Assembly: GCA_015059735.1 (NCBI GenBank)
Contig: SUZX01000005.1
Span: forward strand, 113,402-177,401
Direction: 5' to 3'
DNA from: Rikenellaceae bacterium
GTDB lineage: Bacteria; Bacteroidota; Bacteroidia; Bacteroidales; Rikenellaceae
Length of the DNA stretch: 64,000 nt
Position numbers and translations under genes: made by a program
Shown: one piece after another, positions 1 to 8,165 of the stretch
Numbering within the stretch: position 1 is the first letter of the stretch
Layout of the letters: each line of letters begins with the position of its first letter
The notes under the pieces: generated by a model
What the model saw: the letters and a program-made list of their open reading frames with translations, nothing else
Told to the model about the DNA's origin: nothing
The model's database searches: none

Positions 1-454
1 AGCCTCCCAAAGTTAATGTTTTTCCGTCGAGAACCCGACTTTGCGGCATGGCAGCCGTAAAGAGCGTGGCTACATCGCGCATGCCGAGCGTATGATTCCA
101 ATAAACAGATTCGCGTGTGACGGGAATATACTTACTGCGATCGGAGGTCGTTCCCGATGAACGGGCAAACAGCCGTACATGTCCTGAGGTCGTTACGTTA
201 CGTTCTCCGGCAAGCATACGTTCAACGTAGGGTTTGAAGGTTTCATAGTCGAATGTTTCGACCGAGGACTGAAATTGTTCGATGTTATCTATGTGACGCA
301 AATTGTAGCGTTGACCGAATTCGGTGTTGCGACCGCGCCGCAACAAGTAGCGCAACATACGCTCCTGTACCTCGATCGGATGTCGTCGGAATCGATCGAT
401 GGCTCGCAAACGTTGCGAAAACCATGCTTTCAATATTGAGCTGCGGAGAGACAT
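1..454 (-). CDS. GH3-like acyl-adenylating family protein (partial, runs off the left edge)
   Basis: The N-terminal 151 codons of a minus-strand gene are present; the rest lies beyond base 1. The start ATG is at 454, only 5 bases after the trkA stop, so it is the second gene of a trkA operon. The translation opens with a basic region (MSLRSSILKAWFSQRLRAID) and contains FARSSGTTSDRSKYIPVT at about residues 108-125. That is the nucleotide-binding SSGTT signature of the GH3 family, firefly-luciferase-like adenylating enzymes first known from plant auxin responses and common in Bacteroidota. The bacterial substrate is not established, so no reaction is assigned. Family assignment is confident; function is open. 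Confidence 0.8.
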   Translation of the reverse strand, partial: MSLRSSILKAWFSQRLRAIDRFRRHPIEVQERMLRYLLRRGRNTEFGQRYNLRHIDNIEQFQSSVETFDYETFKPYVERMLAGERNVTTSGHVRLFARSSGTTSDRSKYIPVTRESVYWNHTLGMRDVATLFTAAMPQSRVLDGKTLTLGG

Positions 455-459
455 GATTG

Positions 460-1800
460 CTAATTAAAATAATATCCGATTTTTCCTACCGAGGCAGGCA
501 TGGCGAATACCACCACGCGATCGTAAGCATTGATTTCCATATTTTCGACTGCGATGAAAACCTTATCTCCACGCACTACGCCACCGATGATCGTATCTGC
601 CGGCAGCCCCAGATCTTTGATTCGCGCTTTGGTTGCCGGAGAGTTGGGTTTGACGATGAACTCCAAAACCTCGGCATCGCTCCCTGTAAGGCATTTGATA
701 GCTTGTACATCGGTCGACATCGTAAATCGGAAAATGTTCGAAGCGGTTACCAGCTTTTTATTGATAATCGTATCAATACCGATCGACTCGGCCAAGTTGA
801 TATAATTGAGATTTTCAACCTCTGCAATCACTTTCTTTACTCCCATGCGTTTGGCCAACATGGCTGCTAAAATATTTGTTTCGCTACGACCTGTCACAGC
901 CACAAACGCATCCATATTGGGTAATCCCTCCTCCAACATGGCTTCGGTGTTACGCCCGTCTTCGTTGATGATCAGTGTTTTGTCTAACATTTCGGCCAAT
1001 CGATACGCTTTTTCAGCATTATAATCGACTAATTTGATGTTCATCTCGTCTTGCAATTCCATAGCAATTCGTACTCCGATACGTGAACCGCCTAAGATCA
1101 TCATGTTTTTAATCTCGATATTCGACTGTCCCGAAAATTCCATTACTTCACGAACGGCATCTTGTCGTGCGATTACATAGATCATATCGCCCTCGGTAAA
1201 ACGTTCTTCGCGTCGTGGAATGATGGTCTGACCGCTGCGCGTAATGGCTACCGTGCGGTAGTTCAACTGCAAAGGATCTTCGTCGAAGCCGGTCAAAGAA
1301 CGTCCGATGAGCGGAGATGTCGGCTCCAACCGGAATACCACCAACGAGAGTTTTCCGCTGGAAAAATCGACATATTCGGTGGTTGACGTATGTCCCAATA
1401 GGTTGATCACCTCGCGGGCGGCAACCTTTTCAGGGTAGAACAGATAGTCGATACCCATGTCGATAAAAACCTCTTTGTTGTTGGGCTCGAGGTATTCGTT
1501 ATTGTCGATGCGGGCGATCGATTTGCGGGCTCCCAATTTCTTGGCCAACATCGCTGCTACCACATTGTCGTTTTCGATATGATTGACGGCAATAAAAAGA
1601 TCGCACTTGCGGACACCGGCACGACGTAACACTTCGAAAGTGGTGGAGTCGCCCTCCACCGCGATCACATCGGCCAAACTCTCGACTTCCGACAATAATT
1701 TTTGGTCGGCATCCACAATGGTAATATCGTGGCCATTACCACTTAACATGCGAGCCAAATGACTACCCATTTCACCCGCTCCCGCAATCACAATTTTCAT
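460..1800 (-). CDS. trkA: Trk system potassium uptake peripheral protein TrkA
   Basis: This 446-residue protein has the normal TrkA length: two tandem RCK units, each a Rossmann NAD-binding fold (RCK-N) plus an RCK-C subdomain. The first dinucleotide motif is GAGEMGSH at residues 7-14; the second is the glycine-rich ILGGSRIGVRIA near residue 235. TrkA binds NAD(H) or ATP and gates the membrane potassium channel TrkH on the cytoplasmic face. No trkH lies in the window on this side; it may be beyond the GH3 gene. The start at 1800 fits the conserved MKIVIAGAGEMG opening. Expression should come from the minus-strand promoter at 1871-1900, which is interlocked with a plus-strand promoter. A 6-bp hairpin (1825-1840) lies in the leader. 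Confidence 0.95.
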   Translation of the reverse strand: MKIVIAGAGEMGSHLARMLSGNGHDITIVDADQKLLSEVESLADVIAVEGDSTTFEVLRRAGVRKCDLFIAVNHIENDNVVAAMLAKKLGARKSIARIDNNEYLEPNNKEVFIDMGIDYLFYPEKVAAREVINLLGHTSTTEYVDFSSGKLSLVVFRLEPTSPLIGRSLTGFDEDPLQLNYRTVAITRSGQTIIPRREERFTEGDMIYVIARQDAVREVMEFSGQSNIEIKNMMILGGSRIGVRIAMELQDEMNIKLVDYNAEKAYRLAEMLDKTLIINEDGRNTEAMLEEGLPNMDAFVAVTGRSETNILAAMLAKRMGVKKVIAEVENLNYINLAESIGIDTIINKKLVTASNIFRFTMSTDVQAIKCLTGSDAEVLEFIVKPNSPATKARIKDLGLPADTIIGGVVRGDKVFIAVENMEINAYDRVVVFAMPASVGKIGYYFN

Positions 1801-1855
1801 AGCGATTATTGTTTGGACCTATCGGCGACATTTTTGTCGCAGTATGGTCACATTT

Positions 1856-1900
1856 TTGCAAATTACCTTACAAATGTATACATTTGTTGCCGAAACCCAA
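1856..1900. promoter_or_regulatory. Interlocked divergent promoters around a 16-bp palindrome
   Basis: The perfect palindrome at 1871-1886 is two abutting -7 boxes, TACATTTG, one on each strand. The plus promoter has TTG at 1856-1858, a 20-bp spacer and -7 at 1879-1886, serving the gene at 1932. The minus promoter has TTG at 1900-1898, a 19-bp spacer and -7 at 1878-1871, serving trkA. Both match the Bacteroidota sigma pattern, and each promoter's -33 lies beyond the other's -7. Two polymerases cannot bind together, so expression should be mutually exclusive (inference). Confidence 0.75.
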
Positions 1901-1931
1901 AATTTCAGAACGCAAAAAATATATTTTCACT

Positions 1932-2195
1932 ATGCCGGATTGGTTAATTGTCATACTTTGTGCGCTTGGAGCCGTTGGTTTTTTTGTTGTCGGTCTATCT
2001 CTTACATTGATGTTTAAGGGGCACAATATCGACTCAGAGATTTCTACTAATAAAGATATGCAACGTTTAGGAATCAAATGTGCCGTGCAAGAAACTCGTG
2101 AAGCTGATGGTACAGCTAATTGTTCTGATGTCGGTTCGCCAATTGCTGGTTGTACGGGTAATTGTGGGGCGTGTGACATCGATCATAAAAAATAA
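1932..2195 (+). CDS. Small cysteine-rich single-pass membrane protein, function unknown
   Basis: This 87-residue protein starts at ATG 1932, about 39 bases after the predicted transcription start. An in-frame upstream extension to 1809 would read across the promoter and is rejected. Residues 3-30 form one hydrophobic helix (WLIVILCALGAVGFFVVGLSL). A soluble tail follows with five cysteines in IKC, ANC, AGC, GNC and GAC contexts, ending in DIDHKK. A short TM helix plus clustered C-terminal cysteines recalls NqrM-type maturation factors for the sodium-pumping NADH:quinone oxidoreductase. The match is only in architecture, and no nqr genes are nearby. Metal or Fe-S binding is plausible but unproven. 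It shares a divergent control region with trkA. Confidence 0.7.
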   Translation: MPDWLIVILCALGAVGFFVVGLSLTLMFKGHNIDSEISTNKDMQRLGIKCAVQETREADGTANCSDVGSPIAGCTGNCGACDIDHKK

Positions 2196-2220
2196 TCGTA
2201 ACTGGTTGTAGATTTGATGA

Positions 2221-2263
2221 ATACAAGAATAAGGAGGATTTCAAGTCCTCCTTATTCTTGTAT
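2221..2263. terminator. Bidirectional terminator hairpin
   Basis: A perfect 18-bp stem (2221-2238 with 2246-2263) with a 7-base loop lies between two convergent genes, the Cys-rich protein (+) and Hsp20 (-). It should stop transcription from both sides. Confidence 0.85.
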
Positions 2264-2280
2264 TAGATATTCAGATCTGA

Positions 2281-2724
2281 CTATTTTACTTCGATCTGAC
2301 GGGCAACGGTGGCCGAAGTGGTTGTTTTCTTTGGAATCTCGATGGTCATCACGCCATTTTCGACGCAGGCCGAAATTTTGTCACGTTCGATATTGTCGGG
2401 TAACAGCAGACTCTGGCGAAATTGCGTATAAGAGAATTCGCGGCGCAGATAAGTTCCCTTCTTTTTCATCTTTTCTTTGTCTTCCTCTTTTTGTTCGGTT
2501 CGCTTTTCCAACGAAATCATTAGTTCATTGTCCTCGTTGATATGAACTTTGAAATCTTCGCGGGTCATACCCGGAGCGGCTACTTCAACCTTATATTCGG
2601 TGTCGGTTTCGAGAATGTTAACAGCCGGAGTGATGGAGTTGCGGTGTTCGAGCCACTCCGAGCCTAAGAAATCGTTGAAAATACTCGGTAGCCAATTGTT
2701 TTGATTGCGTCGTGCTGGCAGCAT
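2281..2724 (-). CDS. Hsp20/alpha-crystallin family small heat-shock protein
   Basis: At 147 residues this has the usual length for bacterial small heat-shock proteins, ATP-independent holdases that keep unfolding proteins soluble in the cytoplasm. The N-terminal arm carries a WLPSIFNDF segment. The alpha-crystallin domain runs from about residue 33 (PAVNILETDTEYKVEVAAPG) to about 135. It includes the conserved ENGVMTIEIPK strand (A-x-x-x-n-GvL motif) and ends with a short tail. A charged insertion rich in E and K (residues about 75-90) is typical of Bacteroidota members. It is monocistronic, flanked by the hairpin at 2221-2263 and by its own promoter candidate at 2818-2850. No CIRCE element was seen upstream. 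Confidence 0.93.
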   Translation of the reverse strand: MLPARRNQNNWLPSIFNDFLGSEWLEHRNSITPAVNILETDTEYKVEVAAPGMTREDFKVHINEDNELMISLEKRTEQKEEDKEKMKKKGTYLRREFSYTQFRQSLLLPDNIERDKISACVENGVMTIEIPKKTTTSATVARQIEVK

Positions 2725-2817
2725 AATGTTTTTTGTTAATGGTTGAACTTATATTTCTCTTTGAGTCTATATGAAGACCCTCCTGCATCCGGTCAAATTC
2801 CGTGCCGTGTCGGAGGA

Positions 2818-2850
2818 CAAATATTTTTGGGTGGTGAGGTTTTGTGACAA
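2818..2850 (-). promoter_or_regulatory. Candidate promoter of the Hsp20 gene
   Basis: On the minus strand, TTG at 2850-2848 is followed by a 22-bp spacer and AATATTTG at 2825-2818, one mismatch from TAnnTTTG. The leader would be about 85-90 bases. Confidence 0.45.
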
Positions 2851-3045
2851 TGATGTTAATGTATAAGCGAGAAACCAAGCAAGATGCTAAATCATAAGGG
2901 GAAAGTATTATTTCTTGATAAAATCATTATGTTACGAGGTGCGATCAGTGAAAATATTCAATGCATATTATTAAAATATTAAAAAATAAAAACGATATAA
3001 AAGTCAAAAATATATTAATTATGGATTAAAAAATATAAATATAGC

Positions 3046-3075
3046 TTGTTTTGAAGGTTTTTTGTTTTAATTTTG
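3046..3075 (+). promoter_or_regulatory. Promoter of gap
   Basis: TTG (3046-3048), a 19-bp spacer and TAATTTTG (3068-3075) make a full match to the Bacteroidota housekeeping promoter. It predicts a leader of about 160 bases, long enough for post-transcriptional control, though no known riboswitch was recognised. Confidence 0.7.
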
Positions 3076-3238
3076 CGCCGATTTTTAAGAAGTGAATTGT
3101 TAAATATTTTTATTTTAATAATGGTGCTTGTGCTACTTTCTATCGTAGATGGAAAAATTTAACTGGCAAAGGGAGGGTGTTGAGTATCGGACTAATTGAA
3201 CCTTATAACATATAATTACCAAAAATTATTAAGATTAG

Positions 3239-4258
<1,020 letters not shown>

Positions 4259-4417
4259 GAACCCGTAGATGGACTAACTATCCTGCTTTTGACGGATTGA
4301 GGATGTAACAGCAATTGCAAACATGGTTTTGTCGAGAATGTAAGGGCTGGCAAAGAGAGAATACAACAAAATTGCGTATATAAAGCATTCACGGTTCGAT
4401 AAACCCACAAATAAACA

Positions 4418-4453
4418 TTACCCCCGTCAAACACAAAGTTTTGATGGGGGTAA
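4418..4453 (+). terminator. Terminator downstream of gap
   Basis: A 14-bp stem with one G-T pair (4418-4431 with 4440-4453) flanks a short loop and carries a run of C and G at its core. It is the only clear terminator after gap and sits 160 bases past the stop codon. Confidence 0.6.
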
Positions 4454-4462
4454 AATTGTAAG

Positions 4463-4845
4463 GAAATGGGTCTTTGGTGAACCTTTGATGCCGCCTAGAC
4501 GAATATGGCTATCGCCACCGCCATTACCCATATTGTCTCCAATGTAGAGAATTTGCTCTTTGGTGTAACCGTACATTTGAGCATATTCCATAGTTGGCCA
4601 CTATATCGATGGGGTAGTTGCCCATTAGCTTGTAAATGTGAAGGCATTTCCTGCTCTATACATCATGAGTTGGTACTTTTTACCCAAAGAGTCGAGCAGT
4701 GTGGACTCTCGTCGGGTAGGGGTGAGCGGTGGTTTGATAATGGTCCGTCAGGATCAAAGACCAGTAATTTTTTCTGTTTGCGCAGTTTGGACGTATTTGC
4801 CGCTGTATATTCCTTGCTCAAACAAGAGGCTCCATTGTACTAAGC
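4463..4845 (-). pseudogene. Decayed HAD-family sugar phosphatase (phosphomannomutase-type HAD-IIB)
   Basis: Translating the minus strand in several frames recovers recognisable pieces of one HAD hydrolase in the right order. The motif I region (KLLVFDPDGPLSNHRSPLP) is encoded near 4695-4765. A second piece, KYQLMMYRAGNAFTF, lies near 4630-4680. A third, MGNYPIDIVANYG, is at about 4590-4630. The motif IV region (YGYTKEQILYIGDNMGNGGG) is near 4515-4575. The pieces sit in different frames with stops between them. Motif I has lost its consensus (DPDGP instead of DxDGT), and only about 70 codons separate motifs I and IV, so most of the cap domain is deleted. It cannot make an active enzyme. Bases 4846-5023 hold nothing else recognisable. 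Confidence 0.75.
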
Positions 4846-5023
4846 ATCAATCTGCTTCGGAGTGCCTGCTCCATGGGTTGTGTGAACGATAACTTTTGTT
4901 GTTGCGACTTTTGTTCTTGGCAACATGTTGTGGTTAATGTTGCCTATGTTACGGTTAACAAAACCGAATAAAAATTCTTCAAAATGTTCTGGTTCTTATA
5001 TGTTGAGTATCTTAATCCTAAGA

Positions 5024-5632
5024 TCAACTGTTTTTGATTGCCTCAGCGACGCAACGTATGGTCGGAAATGCCTTGCGCAAGTTTTCGGAAACCTGCTTCG
5101 GGGGGCACCAGACTGCGGCCGTGATCCCCTCTTCGGTTTGGGGTCGGGTTGGGGTTATTGTTGAAACCGGATGCAACAAATACCACCAAGTGTGTTTTAG
5201 TTCCCAACGGGCAGTTTTCTCAAACCAGTAGGCATGTAGTGTTTTGCATAACGGTCGTACAACTCGGGCGGCAATGCCGGTTTCCTCTAAAATCTCGCGT
5301 TCGGCGCAAATGTCGTATGTTTCACCCTGCTCAATGTGTCCTTTGGGTAGATCCCAACGGCCGTTGCGGTGAATCATCAACCAATTACCTTGATCATCGA
5401 CAACAACACCTCCGGCTGCTTCGACCTGCGTAAATTGTGCCGAGAAGGAGGTATAGGCAGCGTCGGGATCGGGACAAACGACGGTAACCATGTTGTGAGT
5501 TTCAAGAATTTTCAGTATCTTGGCACGACTTAAATCCTTCGGATCGTCTGGATGTACGATGGCGCATGTTTCGGCGGGGATACAATCGCTGAAAAGGAGC
5601 GCCCGATCGGCAAAATAGATGGTGTGATTCAT
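5024..5632 (-). CDS. Nudix hydrolase family protein
   Basis: The 202-residue reading starts at ATG 5632 (MNHTIYFADRALLF). A longer frame reaching 5761 would run into the divergent peptidase gene and is not used. The C-terminal Nudix domain begins near residue 78 (AAGGVVVDDQGNWLMIHR). It carries a full Nudix box, GHIEQGETYDICAEREILEETG, with the REhxEE metal-binding core, so it should cleave a nucleoside-diphosphate-linked substrate using magnesium. The substrate is unknown. The N-terminal 75 residues look like a separate small domain seen in Bacteroidota Nudix proteins. It is divergent from the S9 peptidase. A CAAAAATA at 5655-5662 is a possible minus-strand -7 box. Confidence 0.88.
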   Translation of the reverse strand: MNHTIYFADRALLFSDCIPAETCAIVHPDDPKDLSRAKILKILETHNMVTVVCPDPDAAYTSFSAQFTQVEAAGGVVVDDQGNWLMIHRNGRWDLPKGHIEQGETYDICAEREILEETGIAARVVRPLCKTLHAYWFEKTARWELKHTWWYLLHPVSTITPTRPQTEEGITAAVWCPPKQVSENLRKAFPTIRCVAEAIKNS

Positions 5633-5683
5633 GGTAGAACTATATTTTGAAAAACAAAAATACGAATAAATGAATAAACCGAG

Positions 5684-7813
5684 ATGCAAATGAAAAAAAT
5701 TCTTCTTGTTATGGCTTGTACAGCTATCGGATTGGCAGGGTGTGATCAGCAGCAGCCCCAACCGCTTACAATCGACAATGCGCTGACGGCGGAGGAGATC
5801 GCAGCCGGACGGTTGACTCCCGAGGTGTTATGGAAAATGAGCCGTGTGGGGGGCTCGTCGCTCTCTCCCGATGGAACAACTCTGCTTTATCAGCAGACCG
5901 ACTACAACATGTCTGAGAATCGTGGGGTGACAACCATTTGGGTAGAAAATCTCGCCACACGACAAACCACGCAATTGACCGATACTTCATCGAATAACGT
6001 GTCGCCCCAATGGAGTGCCGATGGAAAAACAATCTATTTTCTCTCCAACCGCAGTGGTAAGATGCAGGTTTGGAAGATGAATGTAACCGGTGGTAATGCC
6101 ACCCAACTCTCTGCACTTGATTCCGATGTCGAAGGATTCGGTGTTAGTGCCGATGGCTGTCGCATGTGGTGGATTCAGTCTGTACAAACAGCCAATCGCC
6201 GGTCGTCCGACATCTATAAAGATATGGATAAATCGCAGGCGCGCATCTACGATGATCTTATGGCACGTCACTGGGATTATTGGGATGAGGGTGAGTACCG
6301 TCACATCTTCATTGGCGAGATTCGTAACGGGCAGGTAACAAGCGGAACAGATATCATGCCAGATGCCCAATGGGATGCACCGCTTGCTCCCTATTTCGAT
6401 ACGGCTGAAATCGCTTGGAACAATGCCGGTACGCAGTTGGCTTATACCTGCAAACCGTTGACAGGAGTGGAATATGCCGTATCAACCGATTCGGATATTT
6501 ATATTTATGATGTCGCAACCGGAATAACGAAGAATATCTGTAAGCCTGCAATCGAGAAGAATGCCGTAGCAACATGTCCCGAAATGGTGGGCTACGACAA
6601 GTACCCTGTATGGTCACCCGATGATCAAAAAATCGCTTTCCGCTCGATGCGTCGTGCTGGCAATGAGTCGGACAAAGAGCGGTTGATGATTTATGACTGT
6701 GTGGCAGGAAATCTTACCGAAATTGGCGCTGATTTCGACTATAATGTGGCAAATGTGGTGTGGGATGGCAACGAGCGGATCTACTTCATCTCGCCGATTG
6801 CTGCTACTCATCAAATTTGTCGTGTTAATCCTTCCGAAAATAAAGTTGCGATCGTAACAAATGGCGATCATGATATCAAGGCTTTCACGATGGCTGCCGG
6901 TAAGATTGCTGCCGAAGTGACACGTATCACGATGGCTACGGAGTTCTTTACGATCAATCCAATAGATGGTGCTATGGAGCAGATCTCGGCGATTAACAAA
7001 AAGATCTATGACAATATACAACTTGGAGAGGTGCAGAAACGTTGGGTAAAGACTACCGATGGTAAACAGATGCTTACATGGGTGATTCTGCCTCCCGATT
7101 TCGATCCAGCAAAGAAGTATCCCACTTTGCTTTATTGTCAGGGAGGACCTCAAAGCGTTGTATCGCAATCGTGGAGCTATCGCTGGAATTTACAATTAAT
7201 GGCGGCACAAGGCTATGTTGTTGTTGCCCCCAATCGTCGTGGATTGCCTTCGTTTGGTCAGGAGTGGCTTGATCAGATTTCCGGCGACTATTCCGGACAG
7301 AATATCCGTGACTACTTGTCGGCTATTGACGATGTTGCCAAAGAGCCGTGGGCTGATGAAACACGCATGGGCTGTGTGGGAGCCTCTTATGGAGGCTATT
7401 CGGTCTATTTCTTGGCCGGTCATCACGAAAAGCGTTTCAAAGCTTTCATTTCTCACTGCGGAATATTCAATTTTGATTCGATGTATGGCCATACCGAAGA
7501 GTTGTGGTTTGTAAATAACGACTACGGAGGTGCTTATTGGGATAAAGCAAATGCCATTGCGCAACGTTCTTACGCTAATTCTCCGCATAAATTTGTGACC
7601 AAATGGGATACCCCGATTTTGATCATCACCGGTGAGAATGATTTCCGTATTCCCTACACGCAGTCGCTTGAAGCCTTTACTGCCGCCAAAGTACGTGGTA
7701 TTCCGGCTCGATTAGTCGAGTTCAAGAACGAGGCTCACCAAGTATTCAAACCACAAAACTCGTTGGTTTGGAATCGCGAGTTCTTTGGTTGGTTGGAGAA
7801 ATATGTGAAATAG
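5684..7813 (+). CDS. S9 family dipeptidyl/prolyl oligopeptidase lipoprotein
   Basis: This 709-residue serine peptidase removes dipeptides or short peptides from oligopeptides. The N-terminus (MQMKKILLVMACTAIGLAGC) is a lipoprotein signal with the lipid-modified cysteine at residue 20. The second ATG (5690) could be the true start. Residues about 50-420 form a seven-bladed beta-propeller with repeated SPDG/SADG strands. The alpha/beta-hydrolase domain occupies about 455-709. The catalytic triad is visible: Ser568 in GASYGG, Asp653 in GENDFRIP and His685 in EAHQVF. It probably works in the periplasm or on the outer membrane during growth on peptides. It is monocistronic with a strong terminator at 7828-7869. 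Confidence 0.95.
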   Translation: MQMKKILLVMACTAIGLAGCDQQQPQPLTIDNALTAEEIAAGRLTPEVLWKMSRVGGSSLSPDGTTLLYQQTDYNMSENRGVTTIWVENLATRQTTQLTDTSSNNVSPQWSADGKTIYFLSNRSGKMQVWKMNVTGGNATQLSALDSDVEGFGVSADGCRMWWIQSVQTANRRSSDIYKDMDKSQARIYDDLMARHWDYWDEGEYRHIFIGEIRNGQVTSGTDIMPDAQWDAPLAPYFDTAEIAWNNAGTQLAYTCKPLTGVEYAVSTDSDIYIYDVATGITKNICKPAIEKNAVATCPEMVGYDKYPVWSPDDQKIAFRSMRRAGNESDKERLMIYDCVAGNLTEIGADFDYNVANVVWDGNERIYFISPIAATHQICRVNPSENKVAIVTNGDHDIKAFTMAAGKIAAEVTRITMATEFFTINPIDGAMEQISAINKKIYDNIQLGEVQKRWVKTTDGKQMLTWVILPPDFDPAKKYPTLLYCQGGPQSVVSQSWSYRWNLQLMAAQGYVVVAPNRRGLPSFGQEWLDQISGDYSGQNIRDYLSAIDDVAKEPWADETRMGCVGASYGGYSVYFLAGHHEKRFKAFISHCGIFNFDSMYGHTEELWFVNNDYGGAYWDKANAIAQRSYANSPHKFVTKWDTPILIITGENDFRIPYTQSLEAFTAAKVRGIPARLVEFKNEAHQVFKPQNSLVWNREFFGWLEKYVK

Positions 7814-7827
7814 AGATAAAGATTCGG

Positions 7828-7869
7828 AAAACGACCGAGTTATCATATATGATAGCTCGGTCGTTTTTT
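7828..7869 (+). terminator. Rho-independent terminator of the S9 peptidase gene
   Basis: A long near-perfect stem (AACGACCGAG paired with CTCGGTCGTT, extended through TTATCA/TGATAG) is followed by a run of T. Confidence 0.88.
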
Positions 7870-7998
7870 TATCGATGGGATTCTTGTATGCGTTTGTGGT
7901 CGATTCGATTGCATTTTGTAATAGTTTGCGGCCGTTTTACCAAATATTGGGCATGAAAAAAGCCCTTACGGAATTGTAAAGGCTTGGTTTTCAGTTAG

Positions 7999-8073
7999 TC
8001 GGGGTGACTGGATTCGAACCAGCGACCACACGCCCCCCAGACGTGTACTCTAACCGGACTGAGCTACGCCCCG
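7999..8073 (-). tRNA. tRNA-Pro (anticodon GGG)
   Basis: The minus strand folds into a 75-base cloverleaf with acceptor CGGGGCG, anticodon loop CTGGGGG (anticodon GGG), T arm GGTTCGAATCC and discriminator A. No CCA is encoded. Position 6 (C) faces position 67 (A), an acceptor-stem mismatch. A TATATTTG -7 box lies upstream on the same strand (8109-8102). Confidence 0.95.
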
Positions 8074-8101
8074 ATTACCCAAAACTTGCGGTTTGGGACT
8101 G

Positions 8102-8109
8102 CAAATATA
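8102..8109 (-). promoter_or_regulatory. -7 box of tRNA-Pro
   Basis: TATATTTG on the minus strand lies about 30 bases upstream of the tRNA. The nearest TTG has a 17-bp spacer, shorter than usual, so only the -7 box is clear. Confidence 0.45.
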
Positions 8110-8152
8110 GTAACTTTTTCGCAATTCAACACATTTCACGATATTTTTTTTC

Positions 8153-8160
8153 TATTTTTG
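8153..8160 (+). promoter_or_regulatory. -7 box immediately before the BtuF-like gene
   Basis: TATTTTTG ends only 5 bases before the ATG at 8166, so the transcript would start at or next to the start codon. No good -33 TTG is seen at the expected distance. Confidence 0.45.
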
Positions 8161-8165
8161 TGTCG

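Noticed and set aside
8074..8165. Cobalamin riboswitch upstream of the BtuF-like operon
   Set aside because: Only 92 bases separate the tRNA from the start codon, and no B12-box was seen.
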